64,000 nt of DNA from Hyphomicrobium sp. NDB2Meth4 (GCF_900117445.1 NZ_FPEJ01000005.1:434001-498000); one strand, 5' to 3'. Positions 38,106 to 46,633 are shown, numbered from the stretch's first letter. The notes: a model not told the origin generated them from the sequence alone. Translations and numbers: made by a program.

Positions 38106-39122
38106 TTACCGCGGATCGAGTGCGAGCTGATAGCAAACCGAAGGGATGCTGCGTTCGTTGGTTCCGTCGAGGGCGACGTAGCGCCCCGGCGCCTCATCGC
38201 GGCGCAAGGCGTTCGTCGCAATCGTATAGTAATACTGCGGCGGTCGCGACAGATCGATCGAGAGCATTCGCGCCTGCTGCCACAAAAACGAGTGGAATGC
38301 CTTGTCTTCCGCTTCGTCCTTCAGAACAGCGACGACTGTTGCCTTCGCCTGCAGGCGGCTCTCCATGCGTTCCACCAGGCCACCCGGCAGGACGGCATGC
38401 GCGTACCCCGGGATCACGACAACTTTTCCGCCGCCCGTCGCCGCCACCGCCCTCTCGACGTAAGCGGCCAACTCGTCATCATGGCTGAACCGCTCACGCA
38501 TGATGGCCGCATCGCGCTGCTCCTTCGTTACGGCTCCGTTGAGCCCGTAGCGCCGCCATACAGGCTGACTGAGCTGCGCGAGGCACCGATACACGGGATC
38601 ATTCTGCGTCGTGAACCCTCCCAGCGGATTATTGAAATCATAAAAGATGAGGCTGAGGCCATATCTTCTCGCCAGCAGCACCTGGCGGGCAAGCGCCGTC
38701 AGAACGCGGTACTGCGCCAGCGTATCGTCCCCGCCGTCTCCATCCGGATCGGTAAAATGCCAACGTCCCGACCGGATCACGTCCTGCACGAATAGATCGA
38801 CGTCGGACTCGGTCTCAACGCTCATGGCCTGGCGCCCGAGCACGCGCGGCATCTCGATCGCAACGTGACGCACACCCGCGCGCGCCATGGTGTCAAACAA
38901 GTCCGGAGACGAATAGAAGCTGATCCTATCTTCCACCCCGTGCTTCACGTCTGCGAGGATGACGAGTTTCCCATCCCGGAGAACGCGCTCCAGCGCACTC
39001 ATGCCGTCGCCTGCTATCGCAGGCTGCACCGCAAAGGATGCGAGCATCGCGCAGACCACCCAGCGCCATGCGGCGAGAGTTTTGCGGAGAGTTTCGAAGC
39101 ACAAAGTGAAGCTTGCGATCAT
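38106..39122 (-). CDS. Secreted protein, possibly ChaN/EreA-like
   Basis: About 338 aa with a signal peptide (cleavage near QPAIA). The body has LVILADVKHGVEDRISFYSS, VRHVAIEMPRVLG, an IMRERFSHDDELAAYV helix and VVVIPGYAHAVLPGG. This order (early His strand, Arg/Glu helix, late G..H strand) is reminiscent of the ChaN haem-binding and EreA-like fold, but it is a weak pattern match. The function is unknown. The start at 39122 gives the better signal peptide. Confidence 0.5.
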   Translation of the reverse strand: MIASFTLCFETLRKTLAAWRWVVCAMLASFAVQPAIAGDGMSALERVLRDGKLVILADVKHGVEDRISFYSSPDLFDTMARAGVRHVAIEMPRVLGRQAMSVETESDVDLFVQDVIRSGRWHFTDPDGDGGDDTLAQYRVLTALARQVLLARRYGLSLIFYDFNNPLGGFTTQNDPVYRCLAQLSQPVWRRYGLNGAVTKEQRDAAIMRERFSHDDELAAYVERAVAATGGGKVVVIPGYAHAVLPGGLVERMESRLQAKATVVAVLKDEAEDKAFHSFLWQQARMLSIDLSRPPQYYYTIATNALRRDEAPGRYVALDGTNERSIPSVCYQLALDPR

Positions 39123-39261
39123 CTGGCACCGCCGCGTGCGAGTTCTCTCTGTCGAACCCGCCACTAGCGTGACCTCCGTGATCGTTTCTTATCTACGCAA
39201 TAGGCTAGCGCAATTCGATCCTTCCGCAAGCGCCATGTAGGCCTGCTTTTTGCGCAGTTTC

Positions 39262-39275
39262 TGATAATGTTATCA
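39262..39275. promoter_or_regulatory. Palindromic operator-like site
   Basis: TGATAATGTTATCA is a perfect inverted repeat (TGATAA, two bases, TTATCA) in the 206-bp divergent region between two secreted-protein genes. It resembles Fur- and RirA-like iron boxes, but the spacing is one base shorter than the usual 7-1-7 Fur form. The regulator is unknown. Confidence 0.45.
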
Positions 39276-39328
39276 TCAAGTACCAATTGCGCATGCCGGG
39301 ACTCGCGCCTGTTGGAGAGCACGAAAGC

Positions 39329-39820
39329 ATGGTGAGACAACGCTATTTCCGGCTACCGCTGAGCCTGGGCTTGGTCTTGGCGCTAGGCGCAGTGGCTTTC
39401 GCCCAACCTGCCTCCACACAGCCGGCCGCCGATCCCGGCGTCGTGCCCGACGATATGCTGACGCTGGTAGTCGGCACGCGCTTCGTTCCCGCCCCTGACG
39501 GCGCGGACGCACCTTCGGCACATGCCCTCTTCACCCGCGCACGCATTCCGCTCTCGGCGTTCAACGAGACCGACCACTGCATCGACCAGGCTGCTCTTGA
39601 GGTGGCGCAGGAGTATTTCACCGCGCTTGGCCGCCTCCTCGGAAAGGCTGGCCACTACTACTTCGTCCCCGACGACGCAGTGGAGAAGTCCGCGATCATG
39701 TGCGAGAGGCTGCACCGCAAGCCCCCGCAAGCCTGGAACTCTAGCAAGACCAAGATCCTCGCTATCGGACGCGTCGTCCCCACAGCCGAAGCGCCAGCCC
39801 TGGAACAGACACTGCGCTGA
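39329..39820 (+). CDS. Small secreted protein, unknown function
   Basis: About 163 aa with a signal peptide ending VAFAQ (about residue 26). The mature part starts Pro/Ala-rich and contains two cysteines (HCID and IMCERL) that could pair. No family was recognised. GGAGAG lies in front. It is divergent from the possible ChaN-like gene with a palindrome between the two. Confidence 0.55.
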   Translation: MVRQRYFRLPLSLGLVLALGAVAFAQPASTQPAADPGVVPDDMLTLVVGTRFVPAPDGADAPSAHALFTRARIPLSAFNETDHCIDQAALEVAQEYFTALGRLLGKAGHYYFVPDDAVEKSAIMCERLHRKPPQAWNSSKTKILAIGRVVPTAEAPALEQTLR

Positions 39821-40030
39821 CCAAGCGTTGCTCGCCCCCGGGCCTCGACATGCTGTCGAGCCAATGCCACCGAGCAGACGATCAGCCTCCTCTGGCCGCA
39901 ACCATCGAGCCGAACCGCCCAAAATCGCCCCGACGCACAAAAATATTTAGTCGTTCCAAAGACTTCCTCGAAAACAGCCGAAACTCACTTAACCCGACTT
40001 TTGCCGCAAACGACCCACCTCGTGTCAAAA

Positions 40031-41359
40031 ATGCTCTATAGGCACTTAGGACCGGTGGAACGTGCTTGGGGGAGAGTGGTGAGTTCTCGCGATATCGGCG
40101 TCTGGCCGCGTGTATTCGTAATCGTCGTTTTCCTGACGCTTGGCGTCGCCTTCGCTGCACCGACAGTCGTGCTGGCCCACGAGTTCTGGGACAGCGGCTG
40201 GTTCAGCCTCGCGGCCATGGACAGTCACCTGTTCGTCTTCTTCCCAACCCTCGGCGTCGTGGCGCTTGTCGCGTTCTATATTCCGTCCGCCGCCCTCGCC
40301 GACCTCTACTGGCGGCATATCCCCCTCGGCCGGTTGCGCTTCACCGTCGGGTTTCTGCTGCTCTGCGGACTTTCGTTCGCGATTGCCACCAGCCTGCTGG
40401 CCAGCCCCAAGCGCTCGATCTGGGAAATCGCACCCTCCGTCCTCACATCGGACCAAGGCGTCGGCCCGACCTGTCCCGGGAGCGAAGTCTGCGAACGCCT
40501 GCCCGTGCTCACAGCGTTGCAAGGTCTCCGCGAGGTCAGCCAATCCCGTTGGGGCCTCACCGACTTCATCCGCTCGTGCGATCGCGACGTCTTCCTCGAG
40601 CCCGCCGCGGCCCCCGAGCGCAAACGCTTCTGCTTCGCCTCGACACGCCTGACCTCATCGCCACAGCTTCAGGGCGACACCGAGTGCTGTCGTGCTCAGC
40701 ACCTTCTCAGCACCGCTGTCAGCGACAACTACTCTCACGTCGATCGCCGCTCTTTGACAGCGCAAGCGCACGCGGCAACCTTGCCCATGAAGGTGTTCTT
40801 TCTGCTTGTCTTGCTCACCATCAGCATCCTTCTCGTGCTGCGTCATCGCGCAATCGAGGCGAACTACCAGGCGAGCAACCAGCGCATTGAATTTTCCGTC
40901 ATTGTCGGAACGGCCGCGGTGCTGTTTTTCCCCCTCATGTCGCAGGCATTCGTCGAATCCGTTGAAGCGCTCTATGGCCTCACCGGACGCGGCACCTTCA
41001 GTCTGATTACGCCGATCCTCAGCTTGGCATTCGGCGTCTGGACCTTGCTGATGGTCTTTTTCTTCTACCGTCGCAGAGACAAGGACCTCGAGGCCATCGG
41101 CAAATTGGGGAGCGCCGTCGCTGCCGCGCTGGCTGTCCTGAAGTACGGCGTCGTTGTGGCGATTTTCACCCGCTTGCTCGGATCGGGCGCCACTTATGCC
41201 AGCATTGGTGCCCTTGTCGTCGTCTGCATCGCAGCGATCGTCGCCCTGTTTTGGCTGCCCCGCCGCTGGGCCCGGACTGCGGATGCGCCTTCCAAACACA
41301 CCGTGGGCGGTGGCGAAATCGCTCCCACGCCGCCGAGCGAAGTTGCCAGACCGTCGTAA
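40031..41359 (+). CDS. Multi-spanning membrane protein with cysteine-rich loop, unknown function
   Basis: About 442 aa. Three N-terminal membrane helices (roughly 28-48, 62-82 and 103-122), a periplasmic or loop region of about 130 residues with seven cysteines (from TCPGSEVC to ECCRAQ), then five helices and a charged tail. I do not recognise it. The first codon is uncertain: ATG 40031 has no ribosome site, while a GTG at 40079 follows GGGGGAG closely and would remove 16 residues. Confidence 0.6.
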   Translation: MLYRHLGPVERAWGRVVSSRDIGVWPRVFVIVVFLTLGVAFAAPTVVLAHEFWDSGWFSLAAMDSHLFVFFPTLGVVALVAFYIPSAALADLYWRHIPLGRLRFTVGFLLLCGLSFAIATSLLASPKRSIWEIAPSVLTSDQGVGPTCPGSEVCERLPVLTALQGLREVSQSRWGLTDFIRSCDRDVFLEPAAAPERKRFCFASTRLTSSPQLQGDTECCRAQHLLSTAVSDNYSHVDRRSLTAQAHAATLPMKVFFLLVLLTISILLVLRHRAIEANYQASNQRIEFSVIVGTAAVLFFPLMSQAFVESVEALYGLTGRGTFSLITPILSLAFGVWTLLMVFFFYRRRDKDLEAIGKLGSAVAAALAVLKYGVVVAIFTRLLGSGATYASIGALVVVCIAAIVALFWLPRRWARTADAPSKHTVGGGEIAPTPPSEVARPS

Positions 41360-41378
41360 TGGCCAGACCGTCGTAATG
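41345..41378. repeat. Perfect 17-bp tandem duplication across a stop codon
   Basis: GCCAGACCGTCGTAATG occurs twice in direct succession (41345-41361, 41362-41378). The first copy encodes the last residues and the TAA of the membrane-protein gene; the second is in the 31-bp gap before the convergent autotransporter gene. Confidence 0.9.
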
Positions 41379-41390
41379 GATCGCGGTGCG

Positions 41391-43859
41391 TCACCACCCG
41401 AGCTTGACGCCGAGCTTGCCGTTATAGGCATCACTCTCGGCGCCAGCACCAAGCCCGATCTGGTAGCTCGCCGATGCGTACACCGCCGTATCGGCGGAGA
41501 CCTGCGCGGTGAACCCAGCATCGAGCGCTAGCGTTGGCCCGAACAGGTCTGCGGTGAACGGAACGAAACCTTGCTCCGACGAGAACGACGTCGTCGGATC
41601 GCCGAGGAACTCGTACCAGAAACTCGGCCGCACCCAGCTCGTGAACACACCCGACGCCAGGCCGCCAAATTCCGCCATACTCGACGTCTTCACAAAGCGC
41701 GCACCGATCCGACCCAATAGCGAGTTTGCATCGGCGAACCGTATTGCCGCGCCGATGTCGGACGCGTCACTGACATCTACCGTCTGGAATGCAACCTGCG
41801 CCTGCGGCTCCACCGAGAACCCGGCTGAAAGCAGCAGCGGATAGCCAGCCTCTAGCGAAGCGCCGACACCCGCTCCGTTGGTGGTGAGCTTGGGCAGGCG
41901 CGTCGATTTCGCATCGGTATCGTACCAGGTACCGATGAGCAGCGCGTCGAGGTAGGCGCCCTCCGCGGTGTAGTGGGTCCAGTAGCCGCCGAAGCTGTAA
42001 GCCATGAACGTGTCGCGGCCAGCGTTGCTGCCGTCGAAATGGTCGACATCTCCGGTAGCATTGCCGATCACAAGGAAGGCGCCAGCCCGGTCGCGAGCCC
42101 CACGCGCGTCATTGCTGCGGTAGAGGTCACTGCCCGCCTGAAGTGCCCACAAGTCGTAGTCGTAAGCGGGACCATCGCCATAAATACCGAGTGCGTGCCC
42201 GTCATGATCCCCGTGCTGGCCGATGATGCGGCCCCAGCCGCGCTCAGCGCTGCCTCCTAACCCGGCGACCTCATCACCCATCCGCTCGTGCAAAGCGTCG
42301 AGCATCAACCGCCCATAGAGCAGCATCATCGCCGGCAGCGCGGTGTAGAGCGAGGTTTCAGAACGATAGGCAGGCGAATTGTCATCGAGCGTGGAGCGCA
42401 GATACCAGTTGTCAGGGGCTGAGCCATCGGCCGCGCCACGGTAGAGCGAATACTCGTAGGGGCCAGCGACAACGGGCCCCGCGAGCGTGAACGCTCCGGG
42501 TGCGGTGGTGGCGCCATTCGCCGTATCGATGACGAGTATGCCGTTTGCAACCGTCTTGGCTCCGCGCCCGCCGACATTGGTGATCGCAATGCCGGTTCCG
42601 CCGGTCGCGGTTCCGGTATCTATGACGAGCTTGTCGGATGGCGAAGCGTCCGAGCCAAGCCGCGTGTCGAGATGCAGTTGCCCCCCCTGGCCAACGTAAT
42701 TACCGACGACTGTAAGCGTATCGCCGGGACTGCCATTGGCGAGGTCGATTGTGCCGGCATTGGTGACGAGCACGAGTTGCCCGCTAGTGAACGGTGTAAT
42801 CGCGTTGCTGGCGCCGCCAGCGTACAGCGTGCTCGAAGAGTCGATCGACAGCGATCCTGTGCCAGTGTCGGCGCCCCCAAGCACGAAGTTGCTGTCGAGC
42901 GCGACGTATGAGGCGCTGGCGAGCGCGACTGTCTCCCAGTTCTGAAATCGAGCAATGCCGGAAATGACTGAATGCGCGAAGGTGATGAGATCGGTGTCCG
43001 CTCCGCCGTCAATCAGCGTCGTGCCGGCGAGGTTGGCAGCTCCGAGATTCGATAATGTTGCCCGATCGGCTCCGGCACCCAAGGCAATGGATCCGGTGAT
43101 CGCACCGCCGCCCCAGGCGAACGTGTCGGTGCCCGTCCCCGTAACGACGCCGTTGCCGATCGTTCCGCCCGACATCGTGAAGCTGTTGGTGCCGTTGCCG
43201 AGGTCGACCTCGCCACCGATGCTGCCCCCAACGAGAGTGAACGTATCGTTGTTCTGCCGCGTGACGACGTCACCAACGATCGTCCCGCCTGACACGAAGA
43301 ACACGTTATTGCCGACGTTCATGTCGACCGAACCGATCGAGCCACCGGTTATCGTCGCGAAATCGCCGTCCGTGAACGCGCCCACGATCGTACCGCCCGA
43401 CAGGACGAAGATGTCGAGCCCGCCGCCCTGATCGACGGCACCCACTGACCCAGCGCTCATCATGAAGGTGTCGACGCCAGCGCCCTGACTGACCGTGCCT
43501 GCGATGGCGCCGCCCGTCATGGTGAAGAGGTCGACGCCATCGTAGGTCGTTATCCCAGCGCTTGTCGTGCCACCCGAAAAGGTGGTGATGCTGGTGCCGT
43601 TGCCGAGGATCTCGAAGGAGACGTAGTCGCCGCCCGCGACGGCCAGCAGGTTGTTCCCCGCAGGAATGATGATCGGCACATTGACGGGATCGGGCGGGAT
43701 GGCCGCGTCGCAGGTAACGTCGAGGCCACCACTGATCGGCGCGGCGGAACATCCGGCTCTTGCCGGGTTTGCCCAGAATGCCGACAACGGAACAATGAGC
43801 GACAGCGCGGTTGCGAGTGCCAACGTGCTCCGGCGGAGCATCTTCTTGTCTGTCAGCAT
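41391..43859 (-). CDS. Autotransporter-like protein with repeat passenger
   Basis: About 822 aa: signal peptide ending ANPARA, a passenger rich in Gly, Ser and Thr, and a C-terminal beta-barrel of about 280 residues ending in GKLGVKLGW, as required for type Va secretion. The passenger has about nine tandem units of about 20 residues, each with an (F/V)-x-(M/L)-x-GG-(T/S/A)-I-x-G core (about 110-290), predicting a beta-solenoid. It is probably surface-exposed; adhesion is a guess. ATG 43859 or 43841 may be the start. Confidence 0.83.
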   Translation of the reverse strand: MLTDKKMLRRSTLALATALSLIVPLSAFWANPARAGCSAAPISGGLDVTCDAAIPPDPVNVPIIIPAGNNLLAVAGGDYVSFEILGNGTSITTFSGGTTSAGITTYDGVDLFTMTGGAIAGTVSQGAGVDTFMMSAGSVGAVDQGGGLDIFVLSGGTIVGAFTDGDFATITGGSIGSVDMNVGNNVFFVSGGTIVGDVVTRQNNDTFTLVGGSIGGEVDLGNGTNSFTMSGGTIGNGVVTGTGTDTFAWGGGAITGSIALGAGADRATLSNLGAANLAGTTLIDGGADTDLITFAHSVISGIARFQNWETVALASASYVALDSNFVLGGADTGTGSLSIDSSSTLYAGGASNAITPFTSGQLVLVTNAGTIDLANGSPGDTLTVVGNYVGQGGQLHLDTRLGSDASPSDKLVIDTGTATGGTGIAITNVGGRGAKTVANGILVIDTANGATTAPGAFTLAGPVVAGPYEYSLYRGAADGSAPDNWYLRSTLDDNSPAYRSETSLYTALPAMMLLYGRLMLDALHERMGDEVAGLGGSAERGWGRIIGQHGDHDGHALGIYGDGPAYDYDLWALQAGSDLYRSNDARGARDRAGAFLVIGNATGDVDHFDGSNAGRDTFMAYSFGGYWTHYTAEGAYLDALLIGTWYDTDAKSTRLPKLTTNGAGVGASLEAGYPLLLSAGFSVEPQAQVAFQTVDVSDASDIGAAIRFADANSLLGRIGARFVKTSSMAEFGGLASGVFTSWVRPSFWYEFLGDPTTSFSSEQGFVPFTADLFGPTLALDAGFTAQVSADTAVYASASYQIGLGAGAESDAYNGKLGVKLGW

Positions 43860-44180
43860 CGAGACCGGCAAAGTTTTGCGACTATGGCAACCGACTCAAT
43901 GCAACGACTTACGAATCACGCTCTCAATTTACACTCTTCTCTGTCTAAGTATCCTGTCTGGTCAGGTGCAGTGGCCCGATTAGGTTGCAGAGCCTAGGCG
44001 TGCTATGCTGCCCATTCTCGCAACACCGAGCCCGCCCCAGCTCCGCGGGCTTTGCCTCCCAAGTCGATCATCACGTCTTGTTGCGCGCGTGAGGATTGAT
44101 CGACGGCTCGGGACATAAAGCGGCGACACGGCCGCCCTGCCTCCGGCAGCTTGCGCTTAGCCAGCGCCTCTGGACATTAC
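43860..44180. other. Divergent intergenic region
   Basis: 321 bases without a gene. It has an AT-richer part (about 43900-43960) near the autotransporter start, and a hairpin AGCCCGC (44029-44035) / GCGGGCT (44045-44051) of unclear use. Confidence 0.4.
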
Positions 44181-44585
44181 ATGCGACGCCCAACTTTGGA
44201 AGGACGCTCAATCCTCGTCGTCGAGGACGATCCGCTAATCCTCATGGATATCGCGCTGGCGTTCGAAGCAACCGGTGCGGCTATGACCATGACGAACACG
44301 CTGAAGCATGCCCTGCTCCTCGTGGAGCACGACGGCCTGTCCGGTGCGATCCTCGATCATGCACTCGGTGATGGCGATTCCTCGGTGCTTTGCTCTCGTC
44401 TCGGGGAACGGGGCATCCCCTTCATGATCTATAGCGGATACGCCACTGTCGGCGGCGCTTGTAAGGATGCCATGCATATCGGAAAGCCCGCCCCGGAGGG
44501 CGCACTCGTGGCCGCAATGGAAGGGCTTATCGCGGGCGGCACATCGCTACCGACATGTGATCTGTCGCCGAGAAATCGCACTTAA
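44181..44585 (+). CDS. Single-domain response regulator
   Basis: The 134-aa product is a lone receiver domain: acidic pair in VVEDDPLI (D16/D17), phospho-acceptor Asp (D59, in AILDHALGDG), Tyr/Ser switch region (FMIYSGY) and a Lys in IGKPAP. It has no output domain, as in CheY-like or phosphorelay shuttles of alphaproteobacteria. ATG 44181 fits the domain start. Two tiny membrane proteins follow. Confidence 0.85.
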   Translation: MRRPTLEGRSILVVEDDPLILMDIALAFEATGAAMTMTNTLKHALLLVEHDGLSGAILDHALGDGDSSVLCSRLGERGIPFMIYSGYATVGGACKDAMHIGKPAPEGALVAAMEGLIAGGTSLPTCDLSPRNRT

Positions 44586-44607
44586 AGCAACCCTCATGGA
44601 GAATAAG

Positions 44608-44757
44608 ATGACTTTTAGATTTGATAGGTTCGCGACACCATCAGCAACAGTCGCCGTATGGGCGCCCAGCCCTGACCAGGACGTGCCCTACGCTCTGGGC
44701 GCGGGCCTCATCGTCATCATAGCCGCATTCATCCTAGTCGCCACTTTCGGCACTTAG
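44608..44757 (+). CDS. Small single-span membrane protein (49 aa)
   Basis: GGAG lies eight bases before the ATG at 44608. The product has a polar 28-residue N-terminus and one clear transmembrane helix (LGAGLIVIIAAFILVATFG). It starts 23 bp after the response-regulator stop. I do not know the family. Confidence 0.55.
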   Translation: MTFRFDRFATPSATVAVWAPSPDQDVPYALGAGLIVIIAAFILVATFGT

Positions 44758-44815
44758 CTCTGCCGCATCGAGCATCGCGAAGCAGAACGCTTGCTGCAAA
44801 GGAAGGATTGATACC

Positions 44816-44929
44816 GTGAGATCGTGGTTCACACCGCCCATCGTCATTCCAACGTTCATCGTACTGGTGATCGTTGGTATCGCGATCAATTACGCATTCA
44901 CCCCGGCTCCACTTTTGGGGAGCCTTTGA
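44816..44929 (+). CDS. Tiny single-span membrane protein (37 aa)
   Basis: A GTG start at 44816 is preceded by GGAAGGA at proper distance. The 37 residues are one helix (about 8-27) with short polar ends (MRSWFTPP ... TPAPLLGSL). The ribosome site, hydrophobicity and position 58 bp after another tiny membrane protein support a real gene. The role is unknown. Confidence 0.5.
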   Translation: MRSWFTPPIVIPTFIVLVIVGIAINYAFTPAPLLGSL

Positions 44930-44969
44930 TGTAGGCAGCGCCCGTGACGCTGCCGAATAGAGGACGCAC

Positions 44970-45263
44970 ATGGCACAGTCACACAGTCGAGCTGTACGTT
45001 TCGCTCATGCATTTTCTTTGGAAGGCGTAGAGGGCACGTTCCCCTCGGGCACTTACGTCGTCGAAGAAACGACTGAGCCAGTCGAAGGGCTGACGTTTGT
45101 CGGGTATCGCCGGACAAAGACCACTATCGAGCTGCCGTGGTCGGGCTCGTCTAACTTCTCGCGGCAGTTGGTCGAGATCGATCCGGCCGCTCTCGAAACT
45201 GCCTTGGCGCGAGATGCGTTGGCGATTGCGCAAAACGCTCAGCAGGCCCCGAGTACACCTTGA
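44970..45263 (+). CDS. Small soluble protein, unknown function
   Basis: 97 aa with AGAGGAC before the ATG. The middle part (GTFPSGTYVVEETTEPVEG, then VGYRRTKTTIEL) is a short all-beta pattern that I associate with small uncharacterised rhizobial proteins. There is no signal peptide or cysteine. It is the last gene before the tRNA-fragment repeat. Confidence 0.6.
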   Translation: MAQSHSRAVRFAHAFSLEGVEGTFPSGTYVVEETTEPVEGLTFVGYRRTKTTIELPWSGSSNFSRQLVEIDPAALETALARDALAIAQNAQQAPSTP

Positions 45264-45518
45264 GCGACTGTGGTTAGAAATGCGGATTGGCGTCGGCCCC
45301 GCACATCATTCTCAGCCATTGATGTCGCTCAGTTCAATCATCGAGGACAATGACGGCATCCTTGCCCTGACTTTCGACGAGCAGTCCATAACGTCGGCTA
45401 CTGCTGCGGCAGTTTTCGCACCCGAGAAACTTCCGCTGACGAGATGCGCGCAAGGGTTCCTTCGACCATTCGGCCAAGTGGCTCAGGCCGACATAACCCT
45501 TGGCTTTGTTTGGAGTAA

Positions 45519-45570
45519 TGGTCGGAGCGAGAGGATTTGAACCTCCGACCCCCAGTCCCCCAGACTGGTG
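45519..45570 (-). repeat. Attachment-site copy: duplicated 3' part of tRNA-Pro (distal att)
   Basis: These 52 bases are identical to 47487-47538, the 3' part of tRNA-Pro(GGG) including CCA, acceptor 3' strand, T arm, variable region and whole anticodon arm. Here the D arm and 5' acceptor strand are missing, so the copy is not a functional tRNA. This is the classic mark of an element integrated at a tRNA 3' end. Confidence 0.92.
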
Positions 45571-45740
45571 ACCATTCAAGCTAAACGTAGCAATATCAAT
45601 AGCTTAGGACACACCATAGAAGCATCTATAACACAATCTATACCGTCCGCCTTTTGCATGGCTTCGCTAGTGAATGCTCACATATCTGACATTACCCACA
45701 ATCAGCGGTCCTCCGAGGTCTTGTCACGCGTCCAGAAAAA
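45571..45740. other. AT-rich left end of the mini-island, no gene supported
   Basis: 170 bases between the distal att copy and the operator region. A short open frame here (to 45759) has no ribosome site and no recognisable product. Confidence 0.4.
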
Positions 45741-45803
45741 TATAACATGCACGTTATAATCATGCACAGCGGCGTTTGTTGAAAAAATAACATGCAAGTG
45801 ATA
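45741..45803 (+). promoter_or_regulatory. Two operator-like repeats before the toxin gene
   Basis: TATAACATGCACGTTATA (45741-45758) and AATAACATGCAAGTGATA (45786-45803) share ATAACATGCA-GT-ATA and are near-palindromic (TATAAC / GTTATA in the first). The first contains a TATAAT (45755-45760, overlapping its end); the second ends two bases before the toxin ATG. They fit binding sites for the XRE antitoxin, so the operon is probably autoregulated. Confidence 0.65.
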
Positions 45804-45804
45804 T

Positions 45805-46155
45805 ATGGTCTGGGACTTGAAGGAATGGAGGAGTGTAGTCTCTTCCTTCTTGAGGGAGGTTGGCCTACCGGCCTCCACCCGCATTTTGCGCGACCTGCGC
45901 GGGATGGCCGCGCTCGGGCACAACTTTCGTGGAGACACAAAGCCACTCGGAGATGGGCTCTTCGAACTCCGCGTACGCCACTCGAAGTTGGCCTACCGGC
46001 TCCTCTATGTGCATCACCAGCGCACAGCTGTCTTCCTCGTGTGTTTCGCAAAGAAGACGCAAAAGACGCCACCGGGCATGATCAGCCTTGCAAAACATCG
46101 CTACGCTGAAATTCTGAGTATGGAGGTGGCACTTGGCAATATTGAATTCAATTGA
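45805..46155 (+). CDS. Gp49/HigB-like toxin (RelE/ParE superfamily)
   Basis: The 116-aa product matches the phage-derived Gp49-like/HigB group: LGDGLFELRVRHSKLAYRLLY, then VFLVCFAKKTQKTPPGMISLAKHR. Members are mRNA-cleaving toxins that act on translating ribosomes. The gene comes first, with toxin before antitoxin as in higBA. It overlaps the antitoxin gene by 23 bases. Activity is inferred from the family. Confidence 0.83.
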   Translation: MVWDLKEWRSVVSSFLREVGLPASTRILRDLRGMAALGHNFRGDTKPLGDGLFELRVRHSKLAYRLLYVHHQRTAVFLVCFAKKTQKTPPGMISLAKHRYAEILSMEVALGNIEFN

Positions 46156-46633
46156 CCTTTCGCTGCAAGAGCGCCTCAAGAATCCAGAATTTCGACGCGA
46201 GTGGTTTCGCGCCGAACTTGAGACTCGAGTACCGGAGCTATTCCGGGACCTAAGAGAGCGCCGCAATCTCACGCAAGCCGAACTAGCAGTGAAAGCTGAC
46301 ATGAAGCAGTCCGCTATCTCGCGATTTGAAGCGTCTGCCGAGGCGACCTGGAAGCTTGAAACTCTGCTTCGGCTTGCGGATGCGCTTGATGCAAAGCTGT
46401 CTCTTACACTGGTGCCCGCAGAAAGCGTGGTTGCCCAATACATCAACGAAACGCTTATTGATAAGCAGGGCTCCTCAATCCTCGATGCGCTCGATCAACT
46501 ACCTAGGCCAGAAGGATCATCCCTGCGTCGTCAGACGGCGCTCGTAACTCAGTGGTTTGAAAGAACCACATCGGAGCAAAAGCAAGCGGGAGCGAGACAA
46601 TCAGTGCTCAAGGGGAGCCGTCCGTGGAATTAG
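46133..46633 (+). CDS. XRE-family antitoxin (HigA-like)
   Basis: The 166-aa product has a helix-turn-helix (LRERRNLTQAELAVKADMKQSAISRFE, about 44-70) followed by a helix with LETLLRLADALDAKL. The start is a TTG at 46133, supported by GGAGG six bases before it, inside the toxin gene. At about 166 aa it is longer than a minimal HigA; the C-terminal 70 residues (with LDQLPRPEG and WFERTTSEQK) form an added part of unknown use. It probably neutralises the toxin and binds the two upstream sites. Confidence 0.83.
   Translation: MAILNSIDLSLQERLKNPEFRREWFRAELETRVPELFRDLRERRNLTQAELAVKADMKQSAISRFEASAEATWKLETLLRLADALDAKLSLTLVPAESVVAQYINETLIDKQGSSILDALDQLPRPEGSSLRRQTALVTQWFERTTSEQKQAGARQSVLKGSRPWN

Noticed and set aside
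45097-45540. Plus-strand 147-codon frame ending at the tRNA fragment
   Set aside because: First half overlaps the 97-aa gene in another frame and the rest has no motif or ribosome site.
45334-45579. Minus-strand 81-codon frame across the tRNA fragment
   Set aside because: Its central part is a translation of the duplicated tRNA-Pro sequence (GGSNPLAPT), a common artefact; no ribosome site.
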